64,000 bases of DNA from contig NZ_VZOV01000013.1 in assembly GCF_008801915.1 (NCBI RefSeq), positions 81,570 through 145,569 on the forward strand, read 5' to 3'. Positions 1 to 6,989 of this stretch are shown here, in pieces. The position numbers and the translations under genes were made by a program. How positions within the stretch are numbered: the stretch's first letter is position 1; each line of letters starts with the position of its first letter. Below the pieces are notes generated by a model, which saw nothing but the letters and a program-made list of their open reading frames with translations, had not been told where the DNA came from and made no database searches. The DNA is from Cupriavidus gilardii. Lineage in GTDB: Bacteria; Pseudomonadota; Gammaproteobacteria; Burkholderiales; Burkholderiaceae.

Positions 1-113
1 GGTCCGGCCGGATGGTATTTCTGGCCGGAGAAGAACATCCCTGTCAGATAGCCGTCTTCGGCGCGCAACAGCACGTCGCCGAGCGGGCCCGACATCGAAC
101 GGTAGTGAATCAT
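1..113 (-). CDS. ogt: Methylated-DNA--protein-cysteine methyltransferase, N-terminal part only
   Basis: Only the first 37 codons lie in the window; the rest runs off the left edge. Reading leftwards from the ATG at 113, the peptide begins MIHYRSMSGPLGDVLLRAED and continues with a G-M-F-F-S-G-Q stretch, typical of the N-terminal domain of Ogt/MGMT proteins. These remove alkyl groups from O6-alkylguanine in a one-off transfer to an active-site Cys, which is not visible here. The ATG overlaps the stop of the upstream ada-alkA gene by 4 bp (ATGA), so the two are probably translationally coupled as one alkylation-repair operon. The assignment rests on N-terminal similarity and context. Confidence 0.75.
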   Translation of the reverse strand, partial: MIHYRSMSGPLGDVLLRAEDGYLTGMFFSGQKYHPAG

Positions 114-1681
114 GTTGGCTGCTCCTGTGACTGTGGACGGCGGGTGCGGCGCGGTACGGCTTGCTTGCCGCCGGCGCCGCCGACGCCCGCCGGTGCGGCG
201 CGCGCGGTCACACGCTCGCGCTCGCGGCCGTCCTGCAAGTCCTGGTACTGGCGCCACAGATGCATGGCCGCGTAGGCGCGCCACGGCGCCCACTGCGCGG
301 CGTGCCGCAGCATCTCGCCGGTGCGCTCGATGCCCAGAACCTTGCGCAGCGCGTAGTCGGTGGCCGGGAACGCATCGGGCCAGCCCAGCGCCCGCATGGC
401 AATGTATTGCGCGGTCCAGTCCCCCACGCCGTCGATGGTGCATAGCGCCGCAACGGTTTGCGCGGGCTCCACGCCCGGTTCGAGCGACAGCCTGCCATCG
501 ACCACCGCCGTGGCGATCGCCTGGATCGCGCGGGCCTTGGCCTGCGGCACGCCAAGCGCATGGATTTCCGTGACCGGCACCGCGGCCAACGTGGCGGCGC
601 TCGGGAAACAGGCGCGCAACTCGTCCATCGGCACGGCCAGCGGCGTGCCATGGGCCAGCACCAGCCGATGCAGCATCGCGCGTGCCTGCGCCAGGGAGAC
701 GACCTGACCGAGCACTGCGCGCACCGCGATCTCGAAGCCGTCCACCGTACCCGGCAGCCGCATGCCCGGCATGTCGGCGGCCAGCGCGCCCAGATGGCGG
801 TCGACCACATCGGGCCGGCAACCCAGATCGCACAGGCGCCGGACCTTGCCGAGCACCTGCGGAATGGCATGCGCCAGCGAACCGGATAGCGTCACGCGCA
901 GCACGTGGCGCTGCGGGGCCAGTGCCAGCCGGATCCAGCCGCTGTGCAGCCGTCCGGCCACCTCGATGGCCACGGTGCGTCCGTATTCGCCGCCATGCGC
1001 GTCGGGCCGGATCTGCTCGACGCCCGGCACCGCACGCGCGCCGAGGAACTGCAGCAGCGCGGCCCACGCGAACGGCGGCCGATAGCCGAGCTCGAACACC
1101 AGGCGGTCTGCCGGCATGCCCGCCGCGCGCTTGCGCATCGCGGTCGGGGCGAGGCCATAGCGCGTCTTCAGCACGTCGTTGAAGCGGCGGACGCTGCCGA
1201 AGCCGGCCGCGAGGGCCACCTCGGTGACGGGCAACGCGGTATCGGTCAGCAGCCGCTTGGCCAGCAGCAGGCGCTGCGTCTGCGCGTATTCGACCAGCGA
1301 GACGCCGAACTGCGCGGTAAACAGCCGCCGCAGATGCCGCTCGGTGACGCCGATGCGCGCCGCCAGCTCCGGCACGCCGGCATCGGCGAGGAAGCCCTCG
1401 TCGATCAGCGTCGCCGCCGCCTGCGCCAGCCGCCCGGACAGATCGGCCAGCCCATGTCCCGGAGCGAGCTCTGGCCGGCAACGCAGGCAGGGCCGGTAGC
1501 CATGCTTCTCGGCGGCCGCCGCCGTGGCGAAGAAACTGCAGTTTTCGCGCTTGGGCGTGCGCACCGCGCAGACCGGCCGGCAGTAGATGCCGGTCGACGA
1601 CACGGCGACGAAAAAGCGCCCGTCGAAGCGGCGGTCGTGCGAAACCACGGCGCGGTAGCAGGTGTCGGGATCGAGTTCCAT
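110..1681 (-). CDS. Ada regulator / AlkA glycosylase fusion
   Basis: A 523-residue fusion. Residues 1-75 are the Ada zinc/methyl-acceptor domain, with Cys34, Cys38, Cys65 and Cys68 matching the four zinc ligands; Cys34 would be the methylphosphotriester acceptor. An AraC-type HTH follows (about 83-185). Then comes an AlkA N-terminal domain (about 190-310) and an HhH-GPD glycosylase domain with the hairpin IDGVGDWTAQY and a catalytic Asp near 442 (FPATDY). The protein should both sense methyl damage and excise 3-methyladenine-type bases. The Ada C-terminal methyltransferase domain is missing; the separate ogt gene directly downstream supplies that activity. The last 40 residues are a basic, low-complexity tail. 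No clear Ada box was found upstream. Confidence 0.9.
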   Translation of the reverse strand: MELDPDTCYRAVVSHDRRFDGRFFVAVSSTGIYCRPVCAVRTPKRENCSFFATAAAAEKHGYRPCLRCRPELAPGHGLADLSGRLAQAAATLIDEGFLADAGVPELAARIGVTERHLRRLFTAQFGVSLVEYAQTQRLLLAKRLLTDTALPVTEVALAAGFGSVRRFNDVLKTRYGLAPTAMRKRAAGMPADRLVFELGYRPPFAWAALLQFLGARAVPGVEQIRPDAHGGEYGRTVAIEVAGRLHSGWIRLALAPQRHVLRVTLSGSLAHAIPQVLGKVRRLCDLGCRPDVVDRHLGALAADMPGMRLPGTVDGFEIAVRAVLGQVVSLAQARAMLHRLVLAHGTPLAVPMDELRACFPSAATLAAVPVTEIHALGVPQAKARAIQAIATAVVDGRLSLEPGVEPAQTVAALCTIDGVGDWTAQYIAMRALGWPDAFPATDYALRKVLGIERTGEMLRHAAQWAPWRAYAAMHLWRQYQDLQDGRERERVTARAAPAGVGGAGGKQAVPRRTRRPQSQEQPT

Positions 1682-1853
1682 GGCTGCATGCTACCGCTTT
1701 CCGCCCCAGCGACCAGCCGGATTCGGACATGCGAGTCGGCGACGTTCTGCACGTTCTGCACGTTCTGCACGTTCGCCGCGTTCGGCACGCCGCACGTTCG
1801 GCACGTCGCCACCTTCGGCCGGGCGCCTGGCCGGCCCGGCAGGCCGGTCCCCC
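1682..1853. repeat. Intergenic tandem 9-bp repeats
   Basis: The gap between the ada-alkA start and the LysR stop holds three exact copies of ACGTTCTGC at 1742-1768. They decay into degenerate copies (ACGTTCGCC, GCGTTCGGC, ACGTTCGGC) to about 1808. No terminator-like hairpin with a T-run is obvious. The unit length is a multiple of three, but no supported reading frame crosses it. Confidence 0.6.
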
Positions 1854-2747
1854 TCAGCGCGACTTGCTCCGCCGCCCGCGCCACTGGCGCGCCGCGATGA
1901 CGAAGGCCTCGATCAGCGCCGCGGTGGGCGCACGCGACAGCGCCGAGGGGCGCGCCAGCACGCCGACCTCGCGATGGATGGGCCGGCCCGGCAACGGCTC
2001 GGCCTGCACGTTCGGGCATTGCGCCAGCGGCAGCAGATCGGCCGGCACGATCGCACAGCCCAGGCCCTGGTCGACCATCTGCAGGATCACCGCGGGCTCG
2101 TCGAGCTCCATGCCTTCGTCGACGCGCAGCCGATGGCGCTTCAGATATCGGTCGACCAGATGCCCGCCGGCCGAATGCCGGTTGTAGCGGATGAAGGGCA
2201 GCGCGCCGAGCATCGCCTTGAGCTCCCGCGGCGCACCGCGCGGTGCGATCGCAACGAAGGGCTCGCTCAGCAACGGCAGCCATTTGAGCTCGGCCGGAAT
2301 GCCGAGCCGCGGCTTGATCATCACCGCCACTTCGAGTTCGCGCGCATCGACCTGGGTCAGCAGTTGCGTCGACATGCCGGGCACGATGTTGACGTGGGTC
2401 TTCGGGTAATCGGCGCGAAAGCGCTGCATCGCCTTCGGCAGCAGCGTCGACTGCACGGTCGATACCGCGCCCAGGTCGATCGGCGTCAGCGCGGGGGCCG
2501 CATGCGCCTGTCCCTTCATCGACTCGTACAGCTCGACGAAGCGGACTGCCTCGGGCAGCAGCTTGCGCCCCTGCTCGCTGAGCGTCACCGATTTGCCGGT
2601 GCGATCGAACAGCGCGCAACCCAGGTCCTCTTCCAGCCGCCGTATCTGCGTGCTGACCGCCGACTGCGTCAGCGACAGCCGCACCGCGGCCGCGGAAAAC
2701 GAAGCCGTCTCGGCGGCGACCAGGAAGGTGCGGAAGTAGCGGATCAT
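1854..2747 (-). CDS. LysR family transcriptional regulator
   Basis: A 297-residue LysR-type protein of normal length. The N-terminal winged HTH starts MIRYFRTFLVAAETASFSAA and includes the recognition-helix region LTQSAVSTQIRRLEEDLG. The C-terminal part is a co-inducer-binding domain. The start is placed at 2747 because the HTH begins immediately. There is no Shine-Dalgarno sequence at the expected place: upstream DNA is a four-copy 14-bp repeat whose mini-ORFs each end on the next ATG (see the repeat entry and findings). The gene diverges from the VOC protein gene at 2941, a usual target arrangement for LysR proteins. Its effector cannot be told from sequence. Confidence 0.88.
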   Translation of the reverse strand: MIRYFRTFLVAAETASFSAAAVRLSLTQSAVSTQIRRLEEDLGCALFDRTGKSVTLSEQGRKLLPEAVRFVELYESMKGQAHAAPALTPIDLGAVSTVQSTLLPKAMQRFRADYPKTHVNIVPGMSTQLLTQVDARELEVAVMIKPRLGIPAELKWLPLLSEPFVAIAPRGAPRELKAMLGALPFIRYNRHSAGGHLVDRYLKRHRLRVDEGMELDEPAVILQMVDQGLGCAIVPADLLPLAQCPNVQAEPLPGRPIHREVGVLARPSALSRAPTAALIEAFVIAARQWRGRRSKSR

Positions 2748-2796
2748 GGCAAACGGATCATGGCAAACGGATCATGGCAAGCGGATCATCGCAAAG
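2741..2796 (-). repeat. Four 14-bp repeats forming a mini-ORF chain at a LysR start
   Basis: Four tandem copies of GGATCATGGCAAAC (last copy diverged) cover the LysR start and its leader. On the minus strand each copy reads ATG ATC CG(T/C) TTG CCA TGA, a five-codon ORF whose TGA overlaps the next ATG. The ATGs are at 2789, 2775, 2761 and 2747; the last one is the LysR start. Confidence 0.7.
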
Positions 2797-2940
2797 GGAC
2801 TATCGGATCCCATCGAAATCTCTGATGCTCAGCGCCAAAATGATTCGCTTCATATCGCGACTTGCGCTGAGTAGAATTTGCGGGACCATACCACGACAGC
2901 GGCGCCGCAGACCGGCGCCGCATTGCAGAAAGGCCCCGAC

Positions 2941-3363
2941 ATGCAATCCATCCCCCTGTTCCACCTGGCGTTCCCGGTGCACGATCTGGCCGAGGCCCGG
3001 CGTTTCTATGGCGAACTGCTCGGCTGCCCCGAGGGCCGCAGCTCGGATAGCTGGGTCGACTTCAATTTCTACGGTCATCAGGTGGTCGCGCACCTGGCGC
3101 CCGAGGAGACCGGGCATCGCTCGACCAGCGCGGTCGATGGCGACGACGTGCCGGTGCGCCATTTCGGCGCGATCCTGTCGATGGAGCAATGGGAAGCGCT
3201 GGCCGACAAGCTGCGCGCGGCCGGCGTCAAGTTCGTGATCGAACCGCACGTGCGCTTCAAGGGCCAGGTCGGCGAACAGGCCACGATGTTCTTCCTCGAT
3301 CCGTCGGGCAACGCGCTCGAATTCAAGGCCTTCGGCGATATCGGCCAGGTGTTTGCGAAGTAA
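2941..3363 (+). CDS. VOC (glyoxalase/dioxygenase superfamily) protein
   Basis: A 140-residue protein with one VOC-type fold unit pair. The start at 2941 gives [20 protein letters not shown], the usual first strand and helix, and AAAGG lies 9 bases upstream. Later elements are a C-terminal [15 protein letters not shown] strand, whose Glu is the typical metal ligand in this family, and a His in the first strand (FHLAF). Such proteins include glyoxalases, fosfomycin-type transferases and extradiol dioxygenases. The substrate is unknown; similar stand-alone proteins are annotated only as VOC or glyoxalase-like. The divergent LysR gene at 2747 may control it. Confidence 0.85.
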   Translation: MQSIPLFHLAFPVHDLAEARRFYGELLGCPEGRSSDSWVDFNFYGHQVVAHLAPEETGHRSTSAVDGDDVPVRHFGAILSMEQWEALADKLRAAGVKFVIEPHVRFKGQVGEQATMFFLDPSGNALEFKAFGDIGQVFAK

Positions 3364-3418
3364 GAATTGCCGCGCTGCGCTGCGTTTGCAGGCACTGCAA
3401 CTCCATAGCGCTGCATCG

Positions 3419-3800
3419 CTATAACGACAGGCCGCCCAGGTGGTCCGCCAGCAGATCGATGAAGGCCCGCGTCTTGGCCGGAATCGCGCGTGCCGCGGGC
3501 CATACCGGCTGCACCGGGATCGGCGGCGCCTCGAAGCGGTCTAGCACGGTCACGAGGCGCCGCTGCTCGAGCAGATGCCGCACCTGCCATAGCGGGCCGA
3601 AGCCGATACCGAGGCCCAGCACCACCGCCTCGTTGACCGCCGCGGTGCTGCCCGCACGCAGCCTGCCCTGGACCGGAAAACGACGCTGCTTGCCGTCGAC
3701 CAGGAACGGCCAGCGCGCATCGTTGCCGTCGCCGCTGCGCACGATGCAGCGATGCGCGGCCAGTTCGCGCGGGTGCGCCGGCACGCCGTGGCGCGCCGCG
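3419..3800 (-). pseudogene. LysR regulator remnant, C-terminal part only
   Basis: Reading leftwards from about 3800 to the stop at 3419, the frame shows about 125 residues of a LysR co-inducer-binding domain. It runs from HGVPAHPRELAAHRCIVRSG through the usual G-L-G-I-G-F-G-P segment to LLADHLGGLSL. There is no HTH and no first half of the effector domain, about 170 residues in all. Homology stops abruptly at 3785-3800, where the opposite-strand NmrA-like gene begins. This looks like a deletion between a LysR gene and its divergent target. The right boundary is approximate. The open frame that continues to 4810 is antisense to the reductase and not LysR-like. Confidence 0.75.
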
Positions 3801-4663
3801 TGCTGGTCGTCGGCGCCGCCGGACGATTTGCCGGCCTGGTTCCCCAGGCGCTGCGGGACAGCGGCGTGACCGTACGCGGACTGGTCCGCGATGCGGGACG
3901 CTCCGCCGTCGCGCTGGCCAATGGCGTCGACGAGGTCGCGGTCGGCGATCTGCGCGCGCCCGAAACGCTGGCGGCCGCGCTGGACGGCATCGATGGCGTC
4001 TTCTACATCGGCCCCGCCTTCGCGCCGGACGAATCGCAGCTGGGCGTCAACATGGTCGACGCGGCGCGGCGGGCCGGTGTGCGCCGCTTCGTCTTTTCGT
4101 CGGTGATCCAGCCGACCGACGTCACGCTGGCCAACCACGCCAGCAAGATCCCCGTCGAACAGGCGCTGTTCGATTCGGGCCTGCAGTTCACCGTGCTGCA
4201 GCTCGCGAACTTCTACCAGAACCTGCTTGGCGCGTGGGCCGGCGTCGTGGCCGAGGGGGTCTTCGCCGAGCCCTACCCGGTCGATGTGCCGGTAGCCCGC
4301 ATCGACTATCGCGATGTCGCGGAAGTCGCGGCGATGGCGCTGACGACCGATCGGCTGGCGTATGGCTGCTTCGAGCTGGCCGGCGAGCCTGGGCTGACGC
4401 GCACGCAGATCGCCGCGATGATGGGCGACGCGCTGGGACGGCCCATCGCCGCCGGCGAGATCGACTTCGAGCGATGGGCGGCGCGCCTGCCGCTGCGTTA
4501 CAGCGCGGCGCAATGGGAGCTGCTGCGCAAGATCCACGAACACTACGCATCCCATGGATTGCGCGCCAATTCGCTGGTGCTGCAGGCGATCCTTGGGCGG
4601 CCGCCGAGGTCGATGCAGGCGTTCCTGCGCGAACTCGCCGGCAGCACGGCCAGGGCGGCGTAG
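3752..4663 (+). CDS. NmrA-like NAD(P)-binding protein
   Basis: A Rossmann-fold protein of the atypical SDR/NmrA group, 303 residues from the ATG at 3752. The dinucleotide motif RRVLVVGAAGRFAG lies at residues 15-28. After it come a V-x-G-D-L strand (V-A-V-G-D-L-R-A-P), FVFSSVIQP and an N-F-Y-Q-N-L segment, as in NmrA-type quinone reductases and sensors. The ATG and GTG candidates at 3752, 3773 and 3788 all lie in DNA that also encodes the LysR remnant. The native start and promoter were therefore probably lost in the deletion and the present N-terminus is improvised. It may be poorly expressed. The substrate is unknown. Confidence 0.8.
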   Translation: MRGQFARVRRHAVARRVLVVGAAGRFAGLVPQALRDSGVTVRGLVRDAGRSAVALANGVDEVAVGDLRAPETLAAALDGIDGVFYIGPAFAPDESQLGVNMVDAARRAGVRRFVFSSVIQPTDVTLANHASKIPVEQALFDSGLQFTVLQLANFYQNLLGAWAGVVAEGVFAEPYPVDVPVARIDYRDVAEVAAMALTTDRLAYGCFELAGEPGLTRTQIAAMMGDALGRPIAAGEIDFERWAARLPLRYSAAQWELLRKIHEHYASHGLRANSLVLQAILGRPPRSMQAFLRELAGSTARAA

Positions 4664-4741
4664 ACAGTTGGCCGCGACGCCGACGCACCGTGCGTTGCGG
4701 CCCCGATTTTGAGACACCTTCTGCTTGCCGGGTGACCCCAG

Positions 4742-4763
4742 GGACTGTATATTTGTACAGTCC
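4742..4763. promoter_or_regulatory. LexA (SOS) box
   Basis: CTGTATATTTGTACAG at 4745-4760 is a perfect CTGT-N8-ACAG LexA site. The symmetry extends to GGACTGT/ACAGTCC on both sides. It ends 24 bases before the ATG at 4785, where LexA binding would block transcription. Confidence 0.85.
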
Positions 4764-4784
4764 TTGATCGCCACGGAGGTAAGC

Positions 4785-5156
4785 ATGTCAATCGCACGAG
4801 CCGGCAGCAAGAACGAGGCCCTGCGTCTGCTGGCCGCCCGTGAGGTTCTGGCGCTGGAGCTGGACTATGAAACGGGTTGGCAGGACGCCGTCGAACTGGG
4901 CCGGCTGGGGGAAAAACGCGGCATCCGCGTCCAGTACCGCGGCCAGGAAAGCATCGCGGTACGCTCGCACGACGCCCTGATCGAAGGGCTCGCCAAACCC
5001 AAGACCACCTTCCGTCAGCGCAATCTCTATTGCCTGTTCGATCTCGGCGCCATTCCAGACCAGCAACTGCACGAGCTGGAAGCGCGCGCCAGCCGCCTCG
5101 GCGACTACATCCTCGCCGGTCATCTGCTGCGCGAGGTCGATGCCTTCTGGCATTGA
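4785..5156 (+). CDS. Unknown SOS-controlled small protein
   Basis: A 123-residue, soluble, charged protein with no signal peptide, membrane segment or Cys motif. I do not recognise its family. The start at 4785 has a strong GGAGG five bases upstream; an ATG further up at 4725 would put the LexA box inside the coding region and is rejected. Visible features are an acidic helical part (ALRLLAAREVLALELDYETG), a basic stretch (KPKTTFRQRNLYCLFDLGA) and a helical C-terminus. The gene is alone in its unit. The LexA box implies DNA-damage induction, so candidate roles are cell-division control, repair accessory or stress response. None can be assigned from sequence. Confidence 0.8.
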   Translation: MSIARAGSKNEALRLLAAREVLALELDYETGWQDAVELGRLGEKRGIRVQYRGQESIAVRSHDALIEGLAKPKTTFRQRNLYCLFDLGAIPDQQLHELEARASRLGDYILAGHLLREVDAFWH

Positions 5157-5415
5157 GACGGCATTGAGACGCCATCGAGGCGTGACACGGGCGTGACGCA
5201 AGCGGGTTCCTGCGACGCCGTGCCGCAGCCTCTGCAATCTCGCCAAAACCACCGCTTTACCCGAAGATCCACCAAATACTTTCGTGAGGTTTTCGAAAGA
5301 AGGCGGTAACCGGGCAACGCACGATGGTGCCCCCGATCGCGGGCGCGGTTCGTCCAGCGTCAGCCCAGCGAGCGGTAACGATCAGGCCAAAACACAACAG
5401 GAGACTCGCGACACC

Positions 5416-5931
5416 ATGTCAGCCAACCTGTACGACGCCAAGGAACCGCTGCTGCGCTGTCTGCAAGAGAATCTGGCCGGCTGGCATTCGGCCCTGGACC
5501 ACGTTCTGTCGCAGTCCGGCATCTCGACCGCGGAATGGCATCTGCTGCAACACCTGGCACACCGCCAGCGCGTCGAACCGCACCAGCTCACCGCTTCCTG
5601 CGCTCTCCCCTGGCTCCAGGCCGAGGAATTCGAGGCGATGGTCCGCAGCCTGTCGGACCAGGGATGGCTCGAACCCCAGCCCGGCCCGCACGCGGCGCAG
5701 CCGATTCCGCTCATCCGCTCGAGCGCCAGCCATCGGATGGACAAGCTGGGTCAGGCCATCAAGGCGCTGCAATCGGTCTGGGTCTCGCCGCTGAGCCTGG
5801 AAGAGCGCGGCATGATGATCACCTATCTGACCAAGATGCAGCGCCAGCTCGAGCGGCTGGCGGCCCGCAACCCGGCGAACCGTGGCAGCGCGACGCGGGG
5901 CGCCCCGGACCAGCGGGTGCTGATCCGCTGA
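5416..5931 (+). CDS. MarR-like winged-helix protein
   Basis: A 171-residue protein of the length and layout of MarR regulators: an N-terminal helix (LYDAKEPLLRCLQENLAGWH), the pattern STAEWHLLQHLAHRQRVEPH that opens the winged HTH, a wing region with DQGWLEP, and long C-terminal dimerisation helices (KMQRQLERLAAR). The ATG at 5416 follows AGGAG at 5399-5403. An upstream in-frame ATG at 5284 adds a Ser/Thr/Gln-rich stretch that looks non-coding. It is probably a homodimeric DNA-binding regulator. The recognition helix is not a close match to well-known MarR members, so the ligand and targets are open. Confidence 0.7.
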   Translation: MSANLYDAKEPLLRCLQENLAGWHSALDHVLSQSGISTAEWHLLQHLAHRQRVEPHQLTASCALPWLQAEEFEAMVRSLSDQGWLEPQPGPHAAQPIPLIRSSASHRMDKLGQAIKALQSVWVSPLSLEERGMMITYLTKMQRQLERLAARNPANRGSATRGAPDQRVLIR

Positions 5932-5950
5932 ATTGCCGGCCGCTGCCTGA

Positions 5951-6961
5951 CTACGCTCCAGCGCTGGTGTTGGCGCTGACGCTGGCGTTGGGGCGATACT
6001 GCGGCCAGATCGCGCGCGCTTGCGGGCACACCGCATTGCGCGGCAACTGCAGCAAGGTCAATCCAAACCGCCCCTCTCCGCTGTCGACCGCTCCCAACGA
6101 CGCTTCCATCAGCTGACCTGTGGCCGGCGCCTGGGCAAACCAGTCCGACATCGCCACAAGGCGCTCCTGCACGGCGACAGCCGGCATGACGTCGTTGGAC
6201 AATTCCATCGCGCGCGGCGTCTCTCGCGCCGGCACCGCATCCGTATCGATACGCCAGCCCGCCGAACACGCCGTCTCGCTGAGCCAGCTGGCCCGTACCG
6301 TCCCGGCCTCGTCGAGCACCAGCACGGCCTTCTGCGCCGTGCGCGCCAGCCAGCGGCGCGCGGCATGCAGCAGCGGCACCTGCAGTTGCGAGGCAAAGGC
6401 CATCAGCACATCGCCATCGACATGACCCGCCAGGCCGTGCTGGCAAGCGGCGGCCGGCATCGTCAGCCGCGCCGCAAAGCTGTAGGCACGCGCGGCCGGG
6501 CTGTCGTCGTCGGCCAGCGAATACAGGCCGGCTTGCCGGCACTCGAACGCGTCGGTATCGGCATGCTCCGCCCGCATCGCATAGCAGGCGAGCAACCAGG
6601 CCTGGACGAAGCGGGCCTCGGACGGGCCCAGCGCGGCGCGGTGCAGCAGCGTCCAGCCGCCGGTGCCGGTGCGGTACAACACGCCGTCGATATCGCCGAG
6701 ATCCGCCGGCTGGACCGACACGATCGGATCGCGGCGGCCCAGGACGACCGCGGCGCCCAGCGCCAGCGCGCCCACGTCGAGCGGTGCGGTCGGCGACGTA
6801 GCGCAGGCCGCCTGCAGTGCGGCAATGATCGGAAAGCAGGGCGGACCAGCCGGCTCGTCGCCGGCCAGTGCCAGATGCGGAGCCCAGCCGTGCGCGCCGG
6901 CACCGGGATGTGCAATCCCGGGTGCCGTGCCGGCAAGGCGGACGCGTTGAAGCTGTTTCAT
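5951..6961 (-). CDS. Degenerate ImmA/IrrE-like protein without HExxH
   Basis: A 336-residue protein. Residues from about 60 to 210 follow the ImmA/IrrE peptidase plan: a DVGALALGAAVVL helix, a DGVLYR strand, a helix where HExxH belongs, and the later E-x-x-A-x-x-F-A-A-x-L-x-M-P element seen here as ARAYSFAARLTMP. The metal helix reads ARFVQAWLLACYAM, so both His and the Glu are absent. It should not be a zinc peptidase. The C-terminal 120 residues resemble no domain I know. The gene follows the acyl-CoA dehydrogenase by 28 bp on the same strand, with GGAGGG before its ATG. The family call is from pattern only. Confidence 0.5.
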   Translation of the reverse strand: MKQLQRVRLAGTAPGIAHPGAGAHGWAPHLALAGDEPAGPPCFPIIAALQAACATSPTAPLDVGALALGAAVVLGRRDPIVSVQPADLGDIDGVLYRTGTGGWTLLHRAALGPSEARFVQAWLLACYAMRAEHADTDAFECRQAGLYSLADDDSPAARAYSFAARLTMPAAACQHGLAGHVDGDVLMAFASQLQVPLLHAARRWLARTAQKAVLVLDEAGTVRASWLSETACSAGWRIDTDAVPARETPRAMELSNDVMPAVAVQERLVAMSDWFAQAPATGQLMEASLGAVDSGEGRFGLTLLQLPRNAVCPQARAIWPQYRPNASVSANTSAGA

Positions 6962-6989
6962 GCTCGAACCCTCCGCGCCCGGGCCGGCG

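Noticed and set aside
1742..1808. Ada-box or regulator-binding role for the 9-bp repeats
   Set aside because: The repeats lie upstream of the ada-alkA gene but do not resemble Ada-box sequences; they are recorded only as a repeat.
4664..4784. Longer start (ATG at 4725) for the SOS-linked gene
   Set aside because: It would place the LexA box and the strong ribosome site inside the coding region; the ATG at 4785 fits both.
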